Assembly (NCBI GenBank): GCA_023953905.1
Contig: JAMLJA010000005.1
Coordinates: 248,001 to 312,000, forward strand
Source of the DNA: Rhizobiaceae bacterium
Lineage (GTDB): Bacteria; Pseudomonadota; Alphaproteobacteria; Rhizobiales; Rhizobiaceae
Direction: 5' to 3'
DNA length: 64,000 nucleotides
Each line of letters starts with the position of its first letter. The stretch's first letter is position 1. This document shows, piece by piece, positions 1 to 9,375 of the stretch. A model generated the notes under the pieces. That model did not search any database. It saw nothing but the letters and a program-made list of their open reading frames with translations, and was not told the origin of the DNA. Made by a program: the position numbers and the translations under genes.

Positions 1-1360
1 GGAGGTCGATCGGTTGTCCAGCCTTCCAGCTTCCATCAACCTTGAGGGTGATGATTTCGCCCAACGCCTCGGCGATCGCTGCATCGGTTGCGACAATTCC
101 GGAGGCGCCGCCGGTCGCCGAAAACGTCACCGAGCGATTGGCCGCATCATTGAGGTTGCTGGCCACACCGCCCAGCTTGATGTCTACCAGTTTCGACCCA
201 AAAGAGACCGTCGACAAATCGTCGATTCGAATGTCACCGCTCCATTCGTCGGAAGTCGTTTCGCCAAAAGACAGATCGACGCTTGCCCGGCTCACCGTCG
301 CGTCCGCACCGCCTATAGGAAGGAGCGTCTTTTCCTCGTTTGGATGGTCGACGATCACATTCAGATTCAAGCGGCTCAGAAAATTGTCAGGGGTGGTCTC
401 CAGTGCGGCTTTCAACGCCAGCGCCGCACTGTCGACAGTCAGACTCTCAAGTGTGAGACCGCCGCCTGCTCGCACCGTTCCGCTCGTCTTGAGACGTGTG
501 TCTGACCCGAAGAAGCTGCGAAACCGCGTCGGAATGAGCGTGGCGATTGGCCCTCCAAGGTCCGCATCAAAGCGCATTCCGTCAGAAGACTGCCGCAAGC
601 TCGTGGTGCCATCGAGAACACGCTGCGAATCTGCATCCAGAGCCAGTTTGAGATCCAGGGTGGAAACCGGCCCGTTGCCTTCGAGCGTCAAGGCAATTGG
701 CGGCTTCCCCTCGATGCTCAGCAGGTTGGCAATCATGCCGTCCTGTGGCTCGCTCAGCTTGAGATCGAGCGCCAGCACCTGCGTTTCATTGGCGTAGTTT
801 GCCGTGAAATTGAGTGTGCCGCCCGGACCGTCGAGCCTCTGAATATCCAAGGCGGTATCCAACGTACCGCCAGACAGACTGAGGCGCCCATTCACCGAGA
901 TTTCTGCGGCCAATCCGAACAGCTCTTCGCCAAAACTGACCAGCGGAACCTGTAGTTCTTTCAGTTCCACCGAGAGCGGCAACTCCGGTACAGAAAAGCC
1001 TGATCCGGCCTCCGGTGAGGGAAGCCCTTCGTCCGGCAAGGGCTTGCGAATGACATCAATGCGGTCAGCGGCAAGCTTGTCGATGTTGAGATTGCCAAGC
1101 AGAAGCGACGATCTGGTCCACACGATCTGCGCGTTGGTAATGCGCAACCAGACCCCTTCCCGGTCTGCAATTGAGATTTCACCAATGGTCGCATTCGACG
1201 ACAGGACACCCTGAATGTTGTTCAGGCGAATCTGACGGTTCGGCGTAGAGAGCTGCTCCTCGACATAACGGATGAAATAGGAGCGTTCCTCTTCTGGCGT
1301 CTCTTGCGCGAAGGCTGGAGCGGCAAACAGAAAGAGTAACAAGGCTACGAGGAAGCGCAT
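1..1360 (-). CDS. tamB: Translocation and assembly module subunit TamB (N-terminal part, runs off the window)
   Basis: Reading the minus strand from the ATG at 1360 gives an uninterrupted frame to base 1, about 453 residues of a protein that is usually 1,000-1,500 residues. It opens with a clear signal peptide or anchor (MRFLVALLLFLFAAPAFAQ) and continues with the beta-rich, low-complexity repeats typical of the AsmA/TamB group. TamB is the inner-membrane-anchored, periplasm-spanning partner of TamA and takes part in outer-membrane protein insertion and phospholipid transport. The start overlaps the tamA stop in an ATGA, so the two are translationally coupled, which supports both the start and the identity. 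The conserved C-terminal DUF490 domain lies outside the window. Confidence 0.9.
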   Translation of the reverse strand, partial: MRFLVALLLFLFAAPAFAQETPEEERSYFIRYVEEQLSTPNRQIRLNNIQGVLSSNATIGEISIADREGVWLRITNAQIVWTRSSLLLGNLNIDKLAADRIDVIRKPLPDEGLPSPEAGSGFSVPELPLSVELKELQVPLVSFGEELFGLAAEISVNGRLSLSGGTLDTALDIQRLDGPGGTLNFTANYANETQVLALDLKLSEPQDGMIANLLSIEGKPPIALTLEGNGPVSTLDLKLALDADSQRVLDGTTSLRQSSDGMRFDADLGGPIATLIPTRFRSFFGSDTRLKTSGTVRAGGGLTLESLTVDSAALALKAALETTPDNFLSRLNLNVIVDHPNEEKTLLPIGGADATVSRASVDLSFGETTSDEWSGDIRIDDLSTVSFGSKLVDIKLGGVASNLNDAANRSVTFSATGGASGIVATDAAIAEALGEIITLKVDGSWKAGQPIDL

Positions 1361-3294
1361 CAGAATGCCTGTCCTATGCCAACATAAAACGCGAAATCCG
1401 GATCACCGGGGCCAGGCGTGAGCGGAACCGCAACGTCGAGTCGAATTGGCCCGAGACCGGTCAGATAGCGCAATCCGACACCGGCACCGACCTTTAGCTT
1501 CTCGGAAAAATCCGGGATCGAATCCGCGCCAACATAGCCTGCGTCCGCAAAAGCGACGACGCCAATTGAATCCGTCACCTTGGCGCGCAGTTCAGCCGAG
1601 GCCTCCACCAAGGAGCGTCCACCGACGATCCCGTCAGGCGTCTCGACGCCAATATTGCGATACTCGTAACCGCGCACCGAGCCGCCGCCGCCTGCGAAGA
1701 ACAACTGGTCCGGCGCAATCTCCGCGATGCTTGGCCCGACAATCGATCCGACTTTCAGGCGACCGGCTGCGACAATGCGGGCGTCTGCGCCGAAGCCAAA
1801 ATATGCCCGACCCTCAGCCACCATGCGAACAGCCGGGTTGCCATAGTTGAACTCATAGAAGGGTTCGACTTCCAAATCCGCATAATAGCCGCGCGATGCG
1901 TCCGCCTTGTTGTTGCGGCTGTCGTAATTGATCCCGCCGAGGAAACCTGCGGTGTAGAACTCGCGTTTGCCGAAGACATCGTCATCATATTTCGCGTAGC
2001 CGGCACCCGCATAAATCCGGCCCGAAAGCTCATCTGTGAAAACGTGGGTGAACCCGGTTTGTGAAACGATCGCGTTGCGCGTGTAGGCGTCCAGAACTTC
2101 CCGTTCACCGACCAGCGAAGCCACGAAATTGGTATCCGGCGTGTAGACGCCCGGCTTTGTGAAGGCGGCCGCCAGGCGGTAGGTCAGCTGATCGACCGCA
2201 AACGTGTCCCCAATACCCGCCACCTTCGCGTCGAACCGTATTCTTTCGGCTCTCCCGAACAGATTCCGGTGCATCCAATAGGCTTCAAGCCCCAGCCCAT
2301 CGATGGTCGAATAACTGCCGCCGAAGCCAAAGCGTCTAGGCAGTCTTTCCTGCACGATCACTGCCACGGGAAGACTGCCGTCTTCGCCAATCGTCTGGGC
2401 TTCCTCGATCCGGGCCGCACGAAACACATCGAGCCTTGCAAGCCGGTCGTTTGCCTTCTTGATTTCGTCCGGATCGTATTCAGAACCCCTCGGAATTCCG
2501 GTCATATACGCCACGAATTCAGGATCCATGCGCGCAGTGCCTTGCACGCTGACCGGACCGAAAGTGGCGCGCCGTCCAGGCTCCACGATCAGCGATGCGT
2601 CCACGACATCCTGATCGTGGACCGCCTCAATGTCGCGTCTCTCCAGACTGGCCTTCGGAAAACCCTGTTGACGCCAAGCTTCCACGGACAGTTTTCCGGC
2701 CTGGACGATCACTCCCGATCGAGCGATTTCTCCCGCCATGAAGCCTGCCTTTTCGGGCGACATGACGCGGTCTTTTGGATCGTCTGTTGGCGGCGCGCGA
2801 TTTACGATCTCGGCTTTGCGGAAACGGAAGAGTGGGCCGGGAACAACCGTGACGCTTATCGTTGCCGGATTGGAAATCTGTGCATCAGGTGGCAGATCCG
2901 CGGCTTCCCGCCCGTCCACCTTGATGCTGATAGTGCCGCCGTAGCGGCCTTCCGAGTAGAGCGATGCAAGGAGGCGGCGATAATCACCGCGTGCTTTCGC
3001 CAGAAGCCCGCCAGCTCCGGAGGAGGCTTCATCGCGGTCCTGCCAAAGCGTTGACGCCCCTTTCATCAGCGCATCGAGATCGTCTTCGTCCCCCGTCGAA
3101 GCAGTGGAAAAGTCGATTGAGTAGCGGTAGGGCTCGCCGATGACATCATCGGCCGGTTCGTCCTTGCCCCCAAAAATGGTGATGCCGAACAGTTCGAACG
3201 CATTCGCGTGCGACACAGGCGAAACCATAGCAACGCCGAGCGCAATCAACGACACGTATACCGACCATCGCCGAACAGGCGGTGCTATCAACAT
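1360..3294 (-). CDS. tamA: Autotransporter assembly factor TamA (BamA/Omp85 superfamily)
   Basis: About 644 residues: an N-terminal signal segment, a periplasmic region with POTRA-like segments up to roughly residue 330, then a C-terminal beta-barrel. The barrel ends in the usual terminal phenylalanine (GIGQAF). Omp85 signatures such as GGGGSVRGYEYRNIG and GPIRLDVAVPL are present; the first corresponds to the conserved (V/I)RG(Y/F) loop motif. TamA forms the outer-membrane part of the TamAB complex. I prefer the ATG at 3294 because GGGGAG lies just upstream; a TTG at 3297 is one codon earlier. tamB follows with a 1-base stop/start overlap. BamA itself is less likely because of the tamB linkage and the shorter POTRA region. 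Confidence 0.9.
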   Translation of the reverse strand: MLIAPPVRRWSVYVSLIALGVAMVSPVSHANAFELFGITIFGGKDEPADDVIGEPYRYSIDFSTASTGDEDDLDALMKGASTLWQDRDEASSGAGGLLAKARGDYRRLLASLYSEGRYGGTISIKVDGREAADLPPDAQISNPATISVTVVPGPLFRFRKAEIVNRAPPTDDPKDRVMSPEKAGFMAGEIARSGVIVQAGKLSVEAWRQQGFPKASLERRDIEAVHDQDVVDASLIVEPGRRATFGPVSVQGTARMDPEFVAYMTGIPRGSEYDPDEIKKANDRLARLDVFRAARIEEAQTIGEDGSLPVAVIVQERLPRRFGFGGSYSTIDGLGLEAYWMHRNLFGRAERIRFDAKVAGIGDTFAVDQLTYRLAAAFTKPGVYTPDTNFVASLVGEREVLDAYTRNAIVSQTGFTHVFTDELSGRIYAGAGYAKYDDDVFGKREFYTAGFLGGINYDSRNNKADASRGYYADLEVEPFYEFNYGNPAVRMVAEGRAYFGFGADARIVAAGRLKVGSIVGPSIAEIAPDQLFFAGGGGSVRGYEYRNIGVETPDGIVGGRSLVEASAELRAKVTDSIGVVAFADAGYVGADSIPDFSEKLKVGAGVGLRYLTGLGPIRLDVAVPLTPGPGDPDFAFYVGIGQAF

Positions 3295-3473
3295 CAACTC
3301 CCCGACGCGGTCGCCCCAAACCCTCCTTTGTGGCGTATTAGCGTTCTGACCACCCTACCCTAGAATGCCAATCTTGTTCAAAGATCGACTTTGATGGAAA
3401 GCCTAGCGGTCGGTGGTTACCGTAACCTTTTCACAGTGGCACTAACAACACGAAAAGAAATTTCCAACCCTAT

Positions 3474-3498
3474 GGAACTTTTCATTTCGGCCCGCGTT
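3474..3498 (+). promoter_or_regulatory. EcfG (general stress sigma factor) type promoter for the downstream small RNA
   Basis: GGAAC at 3474-3478 and CGTT at 3495-3498 are separated by exactly 16 bases. This matches the alphaproteobacterial EcfG/RpoE2/SigT consensus GGAAC-N16/17-CGTT. Transcription would start around 3504-3507, just before the first base of a perfect inverted repeat. The rest of the tamA-terC gap upstream (3298-3473) shows nothing I can name. Both elements and the spacing are seen directly; use by EcfG is inferred. Confidence 0.75.
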
Positions 3499-3504
3499 TG
3501 GGCC

Positions 3505-3580
3505 TAGACTGATTGCAACTGCCCTGCCCCCCCAAACAATCAGTCACAAACTCCAACCGACCGTCATGGTCGGTTTTTTC
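3505..3580 (+). ncRNA. gsrN: Probable GsrN-like general-stress small RNA
   Basis: About 75 nt of non-coding sequence with its own EcfG-type promoter and terminator. It starts with a perfect 9-bp inverted repeat, GACTGATTG (3507-3515) pairing with CAATCAGTC (3537-3545). This would expose a 21-nt loop dominated by cytosines (CCCTGCCCCCCC inside it). A short linker leads to a terminator hairpin. Caulobacter GsrN is a small RNA transcribed by SigT/EcfG whose exposed C-rich 5' loop pairs with mRNA leaders such as katG, and homologues are reported in other Alphaproteobacteria. Promoter class, size, C-rich loop and terminator all agree with that. No long reading frame is present. Assignment to GsrN is inference from architecture; another C-rich-loop alphaproteobacterial small RNA family, or a terC leader, is possible. 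Confidence 0.65.
3555..3580 (+). terminator. Rho-independent terminator of the small RNA
   Basis: An 8-bp perfect stem, AACCGACC (3555-3562) with GGTCGGTT (3568-3575), closes a 5-nt loop and runs into six T residues (3574-3579). It lies about 100 bases before terC and far from the end of any plus-strand gene, which argues for a discrete short transcript ending here. Confidence 0.8.
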
Positions 3581-3678
3581 TTTGTTGGAGCGTATTTGCG
3601 AGAGGGCGGATCGGTCTTGACGTCAAACCGACGCAAGACTACCCGAACCGTAGGAATAGATGCGAGGATACGCTTTCG

Positions 3679-4371
3679 ATGGAAATATTTACGGCTGCCG
3701 GCTTTCTGGCGCTGCTGAAAGTGATCGCAATCGACTTGGTACTGGCCGGGGACAACGCGATTGTGATCGGCCTCGCGGCAGCGGGTTTGCCTGCCGAGCT
3801 TCGCAAGAAAGCAATCCTTGTGGGCATCGCCGCAGCCACTGTGATGCGGATCGGTTTTGCCCTTATTACCCAATGGCTGCTGGCAATCGGGCCCATGCTT
3901 CTGATCGGAGGCGGGCTTCTGCTGCTTTGGGTCTGCTGGAAAATGTGGCGCGAACTGCACGGCGGCCACGCCGACGATCACGAAGCGAATGAAGCGCTCG
4001 CCGGAGCCGATCTCGACAATGACGGCAGCGTCGCAGGCAAGCGCCCCCGCAAGAGCTTCGCGCAGGCAGCATGGCAAATCGTCATAGCCGACGTGTCCAT
4101 GTCACTGGACAATGTGCTTGCGGTTGCCGGTGCGGCCATGAACCATCCAACGGTGCTGATTGTGGGGCTCGCCCTCTCCATTGCGCTCATGGGCTTCGCC
4201 GCATCCTTCGTGGCAAGGCTTCTCCACAAATACCGCTGGATCGCCTATGTCGGGCTCGTCATTATCCTGTGGGTCGCCATCAACATGATGTTGAACGGGG
4301 CCGTGGACCAGTTCCCCGAGCAACTCGGCTTCCTGAGTGGATGGTTTGGACACGGGGCAGCCGGCCACTGA
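3679..4371 (+). CDS. TerC/YjbE family integral membrane protein
   Basis: 230 residues, about seven hydrophobic segments. The two family motifs, each with an acidic residue inside a membrane helix, are visible: DLVLAGDNAIVIGLAAAGLP near residues 19-38 and DVSMSLDNVLAVAGAA near 138-153. TerC-family proteins (tellurite resistance TerC, Bacillus YkoY/MeeF and YjbE) are implicated in export of manganese and metalation of exported proteins. A charged, aspartate-rich hydrophilic loop (about residues 96-130) separates the halves. A GAGGA lies about 10 bases before the ATG. The gene sits between a stress small RNA and rimO with nothing clearly co-transcribed, so substrate is not set by context. Confidence 0.88.
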   Translation: MEIFTAAGFLALLKVIAIDLVLAGDNAIVIGLAAAGLPAELRKKAILVGIAAATVMRIGFALITQWLLAIGPMLLIGGGLLLLWVCWKMWRELHGGHADDHEANEALAGADLDNDGSVAGKRPRKSFAQAAWQIVIADVSMSLDNVLAVAGAAMNHPTVLIVGLALSIALMGFAASFVARLLHKYRWIAYVGLVIILWVAINMMLNGAVDQFPEQLGFLSGWFGHGAAGH

Positions 4372-4473
4372 TCGTCCGCACCGGACCGCCAATGGCTTGC
4401 TTTAAGGCGCGGAAAGATGACATTTCCGCCCAGCCTGTGATAGGTGGCACCTCCTTTCAATGAGATCCGTACA

Positions 4474-5790
4474 ATGGCCTCTCCACGCATAAGTTTCGTG
4501 AGCCTCGGTTGCCCAAAGGCGCTTGTGGATTCGGAGCGTATTCTCACTCGTCTCCGTGCCGAGGGATATGAGATCAGCCGGAAACATGACGGTGCAGATC
4601 TCGTCGTGGTCAACACGTGCGGATTTCTGGATTCGGCGCGCGATGAATCTCTCAATGCGATAGGATCAGCACTTTCGGAAAACGGCCGCGTGATTGTGAC
4701 TGGTTGCCTGGGTGCCGAGCCTGAGGTCATCCGCCAGAAGCATCCAAACGTCCTCGCCATCACCGGCCCGCAGGCTTATGAGAGCGTCATGGCCGCGGTT
4801 CATAAAGCGGCCCCTCCGGCAGCAGATCCGTTCATCGACCTGATGCCGCCGCAAGGCATCAAGCTGACGCCACGCCACTATGCTTATCTGAAGATCTCGG
4901 AAGGCTGCAACAATCGCTGCACCTTCTGCATCATTCCTGCGTTGCGCGGCGATCTGGTATCCCGACCGGTGGGAGATGTGCTGCGCGAGGCCGAAAAACT
5001 CGTCGAATCCGGCGTGAAGGAGGTGCTTGTCATCTCACAGGATACAAGCGCTTATGGCGTCGACATCAAGTATCAAACGAGCATGTGGCGGGAGCGCGAA
5101 GTTCGCGCGAAATTTCTCGACCTTTCCAGGGAGCTCGGTGAGCTCGGCGTCTGGGTGCGAATGCACTATGTATATCCCTATCCTCATGTCGACGATGTCA
5201 TCCCGTTGATGGCCGACGGCAAAATCCTTCCCTATCTCGACATCCCGTTCCAGCATGCGTCTCCCGGTGTGCTGAAGAACATGCGGCGTCCGGCTCATGC
5301 AGAGAAAGCGGCAGAACGCATTCGCCGCTGGCGTGAAATCTGCCCCGACCTTGCGGTGCGCTCGACCTTCATCGTCGGTTTCCCCGGGGAGACGGACGAA
5401 GATTTCGAGATGCTTCTGGATTGGCTCGACGAGGCAAAGATCGATCGTGCCGGATGTTTCAAATACGAGCCCGTCAAAGGGGCGCGGTCGAACGACCTTG
5501 GCCTTCCTGAAGTGCCCCAGGAGGTGAAAGAGCAGCGCTGGCACCGGTTCATGCAGCGACAGCAGAAGGTCTCGGCGCTGCAGCTAAAGAAGCGCGTTGG
5601 CAAACGCATTCCCGTCATCATCGATGAAGCCAACGGCACAAGCGGCAAAGGCCGGACCAAGTATGACGCCCCGGAAATCGATGGTTCGGTCCACCTGACG
5701 TCACGACGTCCCTTGCGCGTCGGCGACATTGTCACCGTCAAGATCGACAGGTCGGATGCCTACGATTTGTATGGCGAATCCGTTTCCTGA
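4474..5790 (+). CDS. rimO: Ribosomal protein S12 methylthiotransferase RimO
   Basis: 438 codons from the ATG at 4474 (a GTG 30 bases upstream would add ten unconserved residues). RimO is a radical-SAM enzyme that methylthiolates an aspartate of ribosomal protein S12. The N-terminal UPF0004 domain carries the three cysteines for the auxiliary [4Fe-4S] cluster ([28 protein letters not shown]). The radical-SAM CX3CX2C motif is [12 protein letters not shown] near residue 142. A C-terminal TRAM domain follows (IDGSVHL). RimO rather than MiaB is favoured by [12 protein letters not shown] and [10 protein letters not shown] 7-bp stem-loop (GCGGAAA at 4409-4415 with TTTCCGC at 4423-4429) lies in the leader, without a T tract. 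Confidence 0.95.
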   Translation: MASPRISFVSLGCPKALVDSERILTRLRAEGYEISRKHDGADLVVVNTCGFLDSARDESLNAIGSALSENGRVIVTGCLGAEPEVIRQKHPNVLAITGPQAYESVMAAVHKAAPPAADPFIDLMPPQGIKLTPRHYAYLKISEGCNNRCTFCIIPALRGDLVSRPVGDVLREAEKLVESGVKEVLVISQDTSAYGVDIKYQTSMWREREVRAKFLDLSRELGELGVWVRMHYVYPYPHVDDVIPLMADGKILPYLDIPFQHASPGVLKNMRRPAHAEKAAERIRRWREICPDLAVRSTFIVGFPGETDEDFEMLLDWLDEAKIDRAGCFKYEPVKGARSNDLGLPEVPQEVKEQRWHRFMQRQQKVSALQLKKRVGKRIPVIIDEANGTSGKGRTKYDAPEIDGSVHLTSRRPLRVGDIVTVKIDRSDAYDLYGESVS

Positions 5791-5941
5791 CAGGCGCTCG
5801 AGAAGGTCTGTCTTTCACTCCCTAGATTGATGATTGGCGATAGACCGGCCTGCGTGTGGCCGGGAATCCGCGTGGCGATTCCATACTCGACTTGGCAGCT
5901 CCTATCGCCCAAGGTGATGTATCGATTGGGGAGGAGCCGAT

Positions 5942-7084
5942 ATGAAGAAGACGATCCGCGTGGGGTTGATTGGCACCGGCTTCATGGGGCGAACCCACAC
6001 AAACGCATACCGGCAGGTCGGACAGTTCTTTGACACGCCTTTCGAGATCGAGCTCAAAGCCGTTTGCTCGCGAAACGCGGCCAATGCCGAACGTTTCGCG
6101 CAACACTGGGGTTTTGAAGGGTTCGAAACGGATTGGAACCGACTTGTCAAACGCAATGACATCGATCTGATCGATATCGCCAGTCCAAATGACACGCATG
6201 CCGAGATAGCTATTGCAGCGGCCCGGGCGGGCAAAGTGGTTGCCTGCGAAAAACCGCTCGGACGCAATCTCGCCGAATCGCGCGCCATGGTCGATGCGGT
6301 CTCCGCGGCCGGCGTCGCCAACATGGTATGGTACAATTATCGTCGCGTGCCCGCCCTGACGCTCGTCAAAAAACTGGTCGATCAGGGTTTCTTTGGCCGA
6401 GTCTTCCACTATCGGTCCAAGTTCCTGCAGGACTGGACAATGTCTGCGGATCTCCCCCAAGGCGGCGCCGGGACGTGGAGACTGGATGCTTCGGTCGCAG
6501 GAAGTGGCGTCACAGGCGACCTGCTTGCGCACTGTATCGACGCAGCACTTTGGCTAAATGGATCGATTTCTGAAGTCACCGGGACCACGGAGACCTTTAT
6601 AAAGGAGCGGCATCACGCCGAAAGCGGCAGACGCGAGCCGGTGAATGTCGATGACGCAAGTGCTTTCCTCGCGCGTTTCGCAAACGGTTCGCTCGCGACA
6701 TTCGAATCCACCCGTTACGCACGCGGCCACAAGGCGCTCTTCACCCTGGAGATCAACGGAGAAAGCGGGTCCATAGCCTGGGATCTTCACGACCTGCATC
6801 GGTTGCAGTTGTTTGACTATCGCGACGACGGATCTATGCGTGGCTGGAGATCCATTCACATAACTGATGGCGACCATCCCTATATGGACGCGTGGTGGGT
6901 GCCCGGGCTTCAGATCGGCTATGAGCACACTTTCATTCATCAGGTGGCCGATTTCCTGAACGGGCTCGGCGACGGGACAGTCACTGTGCCGGACTTCAAA
7001 ACCGCTTTGGAAACTGAGACCGTCATCGACGCGGTGCTTTCCTCAGCCAAAAGCAGGCAATGGGAAACAGTCGCGCAACGATAG
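5942..7084 (+). CDS. Gfo/Idh/MocA family NAD(P)-dependent oxidoreductase
   Basis: 380 residues starting after a good GAGGAG site. The N-terminal Rossmann fold shows [16 protein letters not shown] (residues about 8-23), followed by the family motif CEKPLGRN near residue 103. The C-terminal alpha/beta domain includes [17 protein letters not shown], the expected catalytic region. Such enzymes oxidise or reduce cyclic sugars, inositols and amino sugars. The gene converges on a sugar ABC importer operon with a 100-base gap, so the enzyme may act on the imported compound, but it is not in that operon and the substrate cannot be read from sequence. Confidence 0.88.
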   Translation: MKKTIRVGLIGTGFMGRTHTNAYRQVGQFFDTPFEIELKAVCSRNAANAERFAQHWGFEGFETDWNRLVKRNDIDLIDIASPNDTHAEIAIAAARAGKVVACEKPLGRNLAESRAMVDAVSAAGVANMVWYNYRRVPALTLVKKLVDQGFFGRVFHYRSKFLQDWTMSADLPQGGAGTWRLDASVAGSGVTGDLLAHCIDAALWLNGSISEVTGTTETFIKERHHAESGRREPVNVDDASAFLARFANGSLATFESTRYARGHKALFTLEINGESGSIAWDLHDLHRLQLFDYRDDGSMRGWRSIHITDGDHPYMDAWWVPGLQIGYEHTFIHQVADFLNGLGDGTVTVPDFKTALETETVIDAVLSSAKSRQWETVAQR

Positions 7085-7186
7085 CTGCGGCTGCAACCTC
7101 GCAACGGAACTGGTTCAAACAACGAAGCGGACGAAGTTGCCCTCGCCCGCCCCACTCAAGGTCCGCCGCTTGATATCGTCTGCGAT

Positions 7187-8191
7187 CTACTTGGCGATGC
7201 AGGTGTCGACATTCTCCGGGGTACAAACATCAAGCCCGGTATAGGTCGGATCGGCTGGAGCCGGCTTTCCGTCTTTCATGTCCTTGAATGCCATCATGAC
7301 CTTGTAGCCCATTTCGAACGGGCGCTGTCCGACCTGTCCAAGGGAAAGACCTTCCTTCATCTGGTCGATCTGGACCGGCAGCGTGTCGGCAATGACGAGG
7401 GCAAGCTCCTTGCTGGCAATCTTGTCCTTGTAAGGCGTCACGGCTGCCCGGTTCGCATCAGGAACGAACTGCGGAAACCCACCCGTGGCGGTAAATGCAT
7501 CAAGATCAGGGACTTTGCCCATGAGGTCCTGGAACTGCTGAACGGAAAGCGGAAAATCGTCATTTGTGTACAGAGGACATCCGTCGATCTCCGTCCATCC
7601 ATTCTGGCCGGTCAGACGCTCGCCGGGCGATTCTGCGGATTCTTTCCCTGAAAGTCCGTCGCGCACGCCCTTCATGCGCTCATTGTGGTTTGCCGCAGCC
7701 GCACCCCCGGACTGAATGCATATCGTGCCTCCCTCCGGCTTTACCGATGATAGGATCTTCGCGAGGTTCGTGCCGATCTCGTAATTGTGGGTGCCGATAT
7801 AGGCGACGCGAAGGCCCTTGTTCTCAGGCAACACGTCGGAATCCCAGGTTATGACCGGAATGCCGGCTTCTTTGGCCGCCTCAAGTGCGACTGTGATCGC
7901 GGCCGCGTTCGATGGTGATACGCCGATAGCGTCAACCTTCTTCGCCACCAGGTCCTGAACGATCTGAACCTGTTCTTCGCCCCCGCCATGTTCGCCGGGC
8001 CCGATATACATGCATTCAAAGGCACCATTTGAATCGGCTTCCGCCTTCTTGCAGCCGTCACGGGCCTGATCATAGAAGGGGTTGTTCATGTTCTTGGGTA
8101 CGAGCGCAAATACGAATTTGTCCTGCGCATAAGCCTGTCCGGCCAACAATGCCGAAAATGCTACCGCCGCACCTACTAGCGTTCTTTTCAC
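7187..8191 (-). CDS. Sugar ABC transporter substrate-binding protein, copy 2
   Basis: 334 residues with a signal peptide ending in QAYAQ; a periplasmic type 1 binding protein of the ribose/xylose/fructose class (Peripla_BP_4). It starts with GTG at 8191, spaced correctly from GGGAGGA. It aligns without gaps to the neighbouring gene at 8300-9304, about four residues in five identical by eye, so the two are a tandem duplication. Motifs such as FALVPKNMNNPF and QSGGAAAANHNERM are shared. The C-terminus has two conserved cysteines (DVCTPENVDTCIAK), a likely disulphide. It is the last gene of the ATPase-permease-binding protein operon. Confidence 0.9.
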   Translation of the reverse strand: MKRTLVGAAVAFSALLAGQAYAQDKFVFALVPKNMNNPFYDQARDGCKKAEADSNGAFECMYIGPGEHGGGEEQVQIVQDLVAKKVDAIGVSPSNAAAITVALEAAKEAGIPVITWDSDVLPENKGLRVAYIGTHNYEIGTNLAKILSSVKPEGGTICIQSGGAAAANHNERMKGVRDGLSGKESAESPGERLTGQNGWTEIDGCPLYTNDDFPLSVQQFQDLMGKVPDLDAFTATGGFPQFVPDANRAAVTPYKDKIASKELALVIADTLPVQIDQMKEGLSLGQVGQRPFEMGYKVMMAFKDMKDGKPAPADPTYTGLDVCTPENVDTCIAK

Positions 8192-8299
8192 GTGTTTCCT
8201 CCCGCCTACGCTGATTTTACCACGAGCCGCCGTCTCAGCTACGGGCGGCCGTTGTGCGAATGGCGAGGAGGCACCCTCCCCGCCATTCTGCTCTCTCTA

Positions 8300-9304
8300 T
8301 TACTTCGCGATACAGGTATCGGCCGTTTCCGGCGTGCAAACGTCGAGTCCGGTATAGGTCGGATCGGCAGGCGCTGCCTTGCCATCCTTGACGTCCTTTA
8401 GGAAGAACATGGTCTTGTAGCCCATTTCAAACGGACGCTGACCGACCTGGCCGAGAGACAGGCCTTCCTTCATCTGGTCCATTTGGATAGGCAGAGTGTC
8501 GGCAACCACGAGTGCGAGTTCCTTGCTCGCGATCTTGTCCTTGTACGGCTCTACCGCGGCGCGGTTCGCATCCGGAACGAACTGCGGGAAACCGCCGGTT
8601 GGCGTGAACGCATCCAGATTCGGCATCTTTGCCATGAAGTCCTGGAATTGCTGAACGGCAAGCGGGAAGTCATCATTCGTGTAGAGTGGGCAACCCTCGG
8701 CCTCGGTCCAGCCATTGGTACCTTCAAGTCTGTCGCCGGGAGACTGGTCGGACTTCTTGCCAGCCAGCGTGTCACGGATGCCCTGCATGCGCTCATTGTG
8801 GTTGGCCGCGGCCGCACCGCCGGACTGGATGCAGATTGTTCCGCCGTTTGGCTTCACCTGCTGGACAATCTTAGCCAGATTGACGCCGATCTCGTAATTA
8901 TGCGTCCCGACATAGGCCAGACGCAAATCCTTGTTCTCGGGAAGAAGATCGGAGTCCCAGGTCAAAACCGGAATCCCGGCCTCTTTCGCGGCTTCTAGCG
9001 CGACAGCCATAGCTGCGGCGTTGGATGGCGATACAGCGATACCGTCAACCTTCTTGGCCACGAGATCCTGCACGATCTGGACCTGCTCCTCGCCACCACC
9101 GTGCTCGCCCGGTCCGATATACATGCACTCAAAGGCGCCGTTCGCCTCGGCTTCGGCCTTCTTGCAACCGTCTCGCGCCTGATCGAAGAACGGGTTGTTC
9201 ATGTTCTTCGGAACGAGCGCAAACACGTATTTCTGTTGGGCATATGCCTGCCCTGCCATCAGCGCGGAAAGCGCCAAGGCAGCTGTCAGAACGTACTTTT
9301 TCAC
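8300..9304 (-). CDS. Sugar ABC transporter substrate-binding protein, copy 1
   Basis: 334 residues, exactly the length of its neighbour. I place the start at the GTG at 9304, four codons inside the longest frame, because GGAGGA sits four bases upstream and the resulting N-terminus (KKYVLTAALALSALMAGQAYAQ minus its last residues) is a normal signal peptide that matches copy 2. It binds a monosaccharide-like ligand in the periplasm and delivers it to the permease encoded immediately upstream (gap about 70 bases). Differences from copy 2 are scattered and conservative, so specificity may be the same or only slightly shifted. Confidence 0.9.
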   Translation of the reverse strand: MKKYVLTAALALSALMAGQAYAQQKYVFALVPKNMNNPFFDQARDGCKKAEAEANGAFECMYIGPGEHGGGEEQVQIVQDLVAKKVDGIAVSPSNAAAMAVALEAAKEAGIPVLTWDSDLLPENKDLRLAYVGTHNYEIGVNLAKIVQQVKPNGGTICIQSGGAAAANHNERMQGIRDTLAGKKSDQSPGDRLEGTNGWTEAEGCPLYTNDDFPLAVQQFQDFMAKMPNLDAFTPTGGFPQFVPDANRAAVEPYKDKIASKELALVVADTLPIQMDQMKEGLSLGQVGQRPFEMGYKTMFFLKDVKDGKAAPADPTYTGLDVCTPETADTCIAK

Positions 9305-9375
9305 TGCTTCCTCCACCTGTTTCTAGTTGGTCTTCTTTCAAGTAGTGCCGGCAGCCTCCTCCTGCTGCCGGATTT

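Noticed and set aside
3298..3678. Manganese yybP-ykoY riboswitch upstream of the TerC-family gene
   Set aside because: The conserved loops of that riboswitch are not present; the hairpins here fit a separate small RNA with its own promoter and terminator.
5791..5941. Dyad GGCGATAG/CTATCGCC between rimO and the dehydrogenase gene
   Set aside because: The arms are only 8 bases and about 75 bases apart; no terminator or operator family fits.
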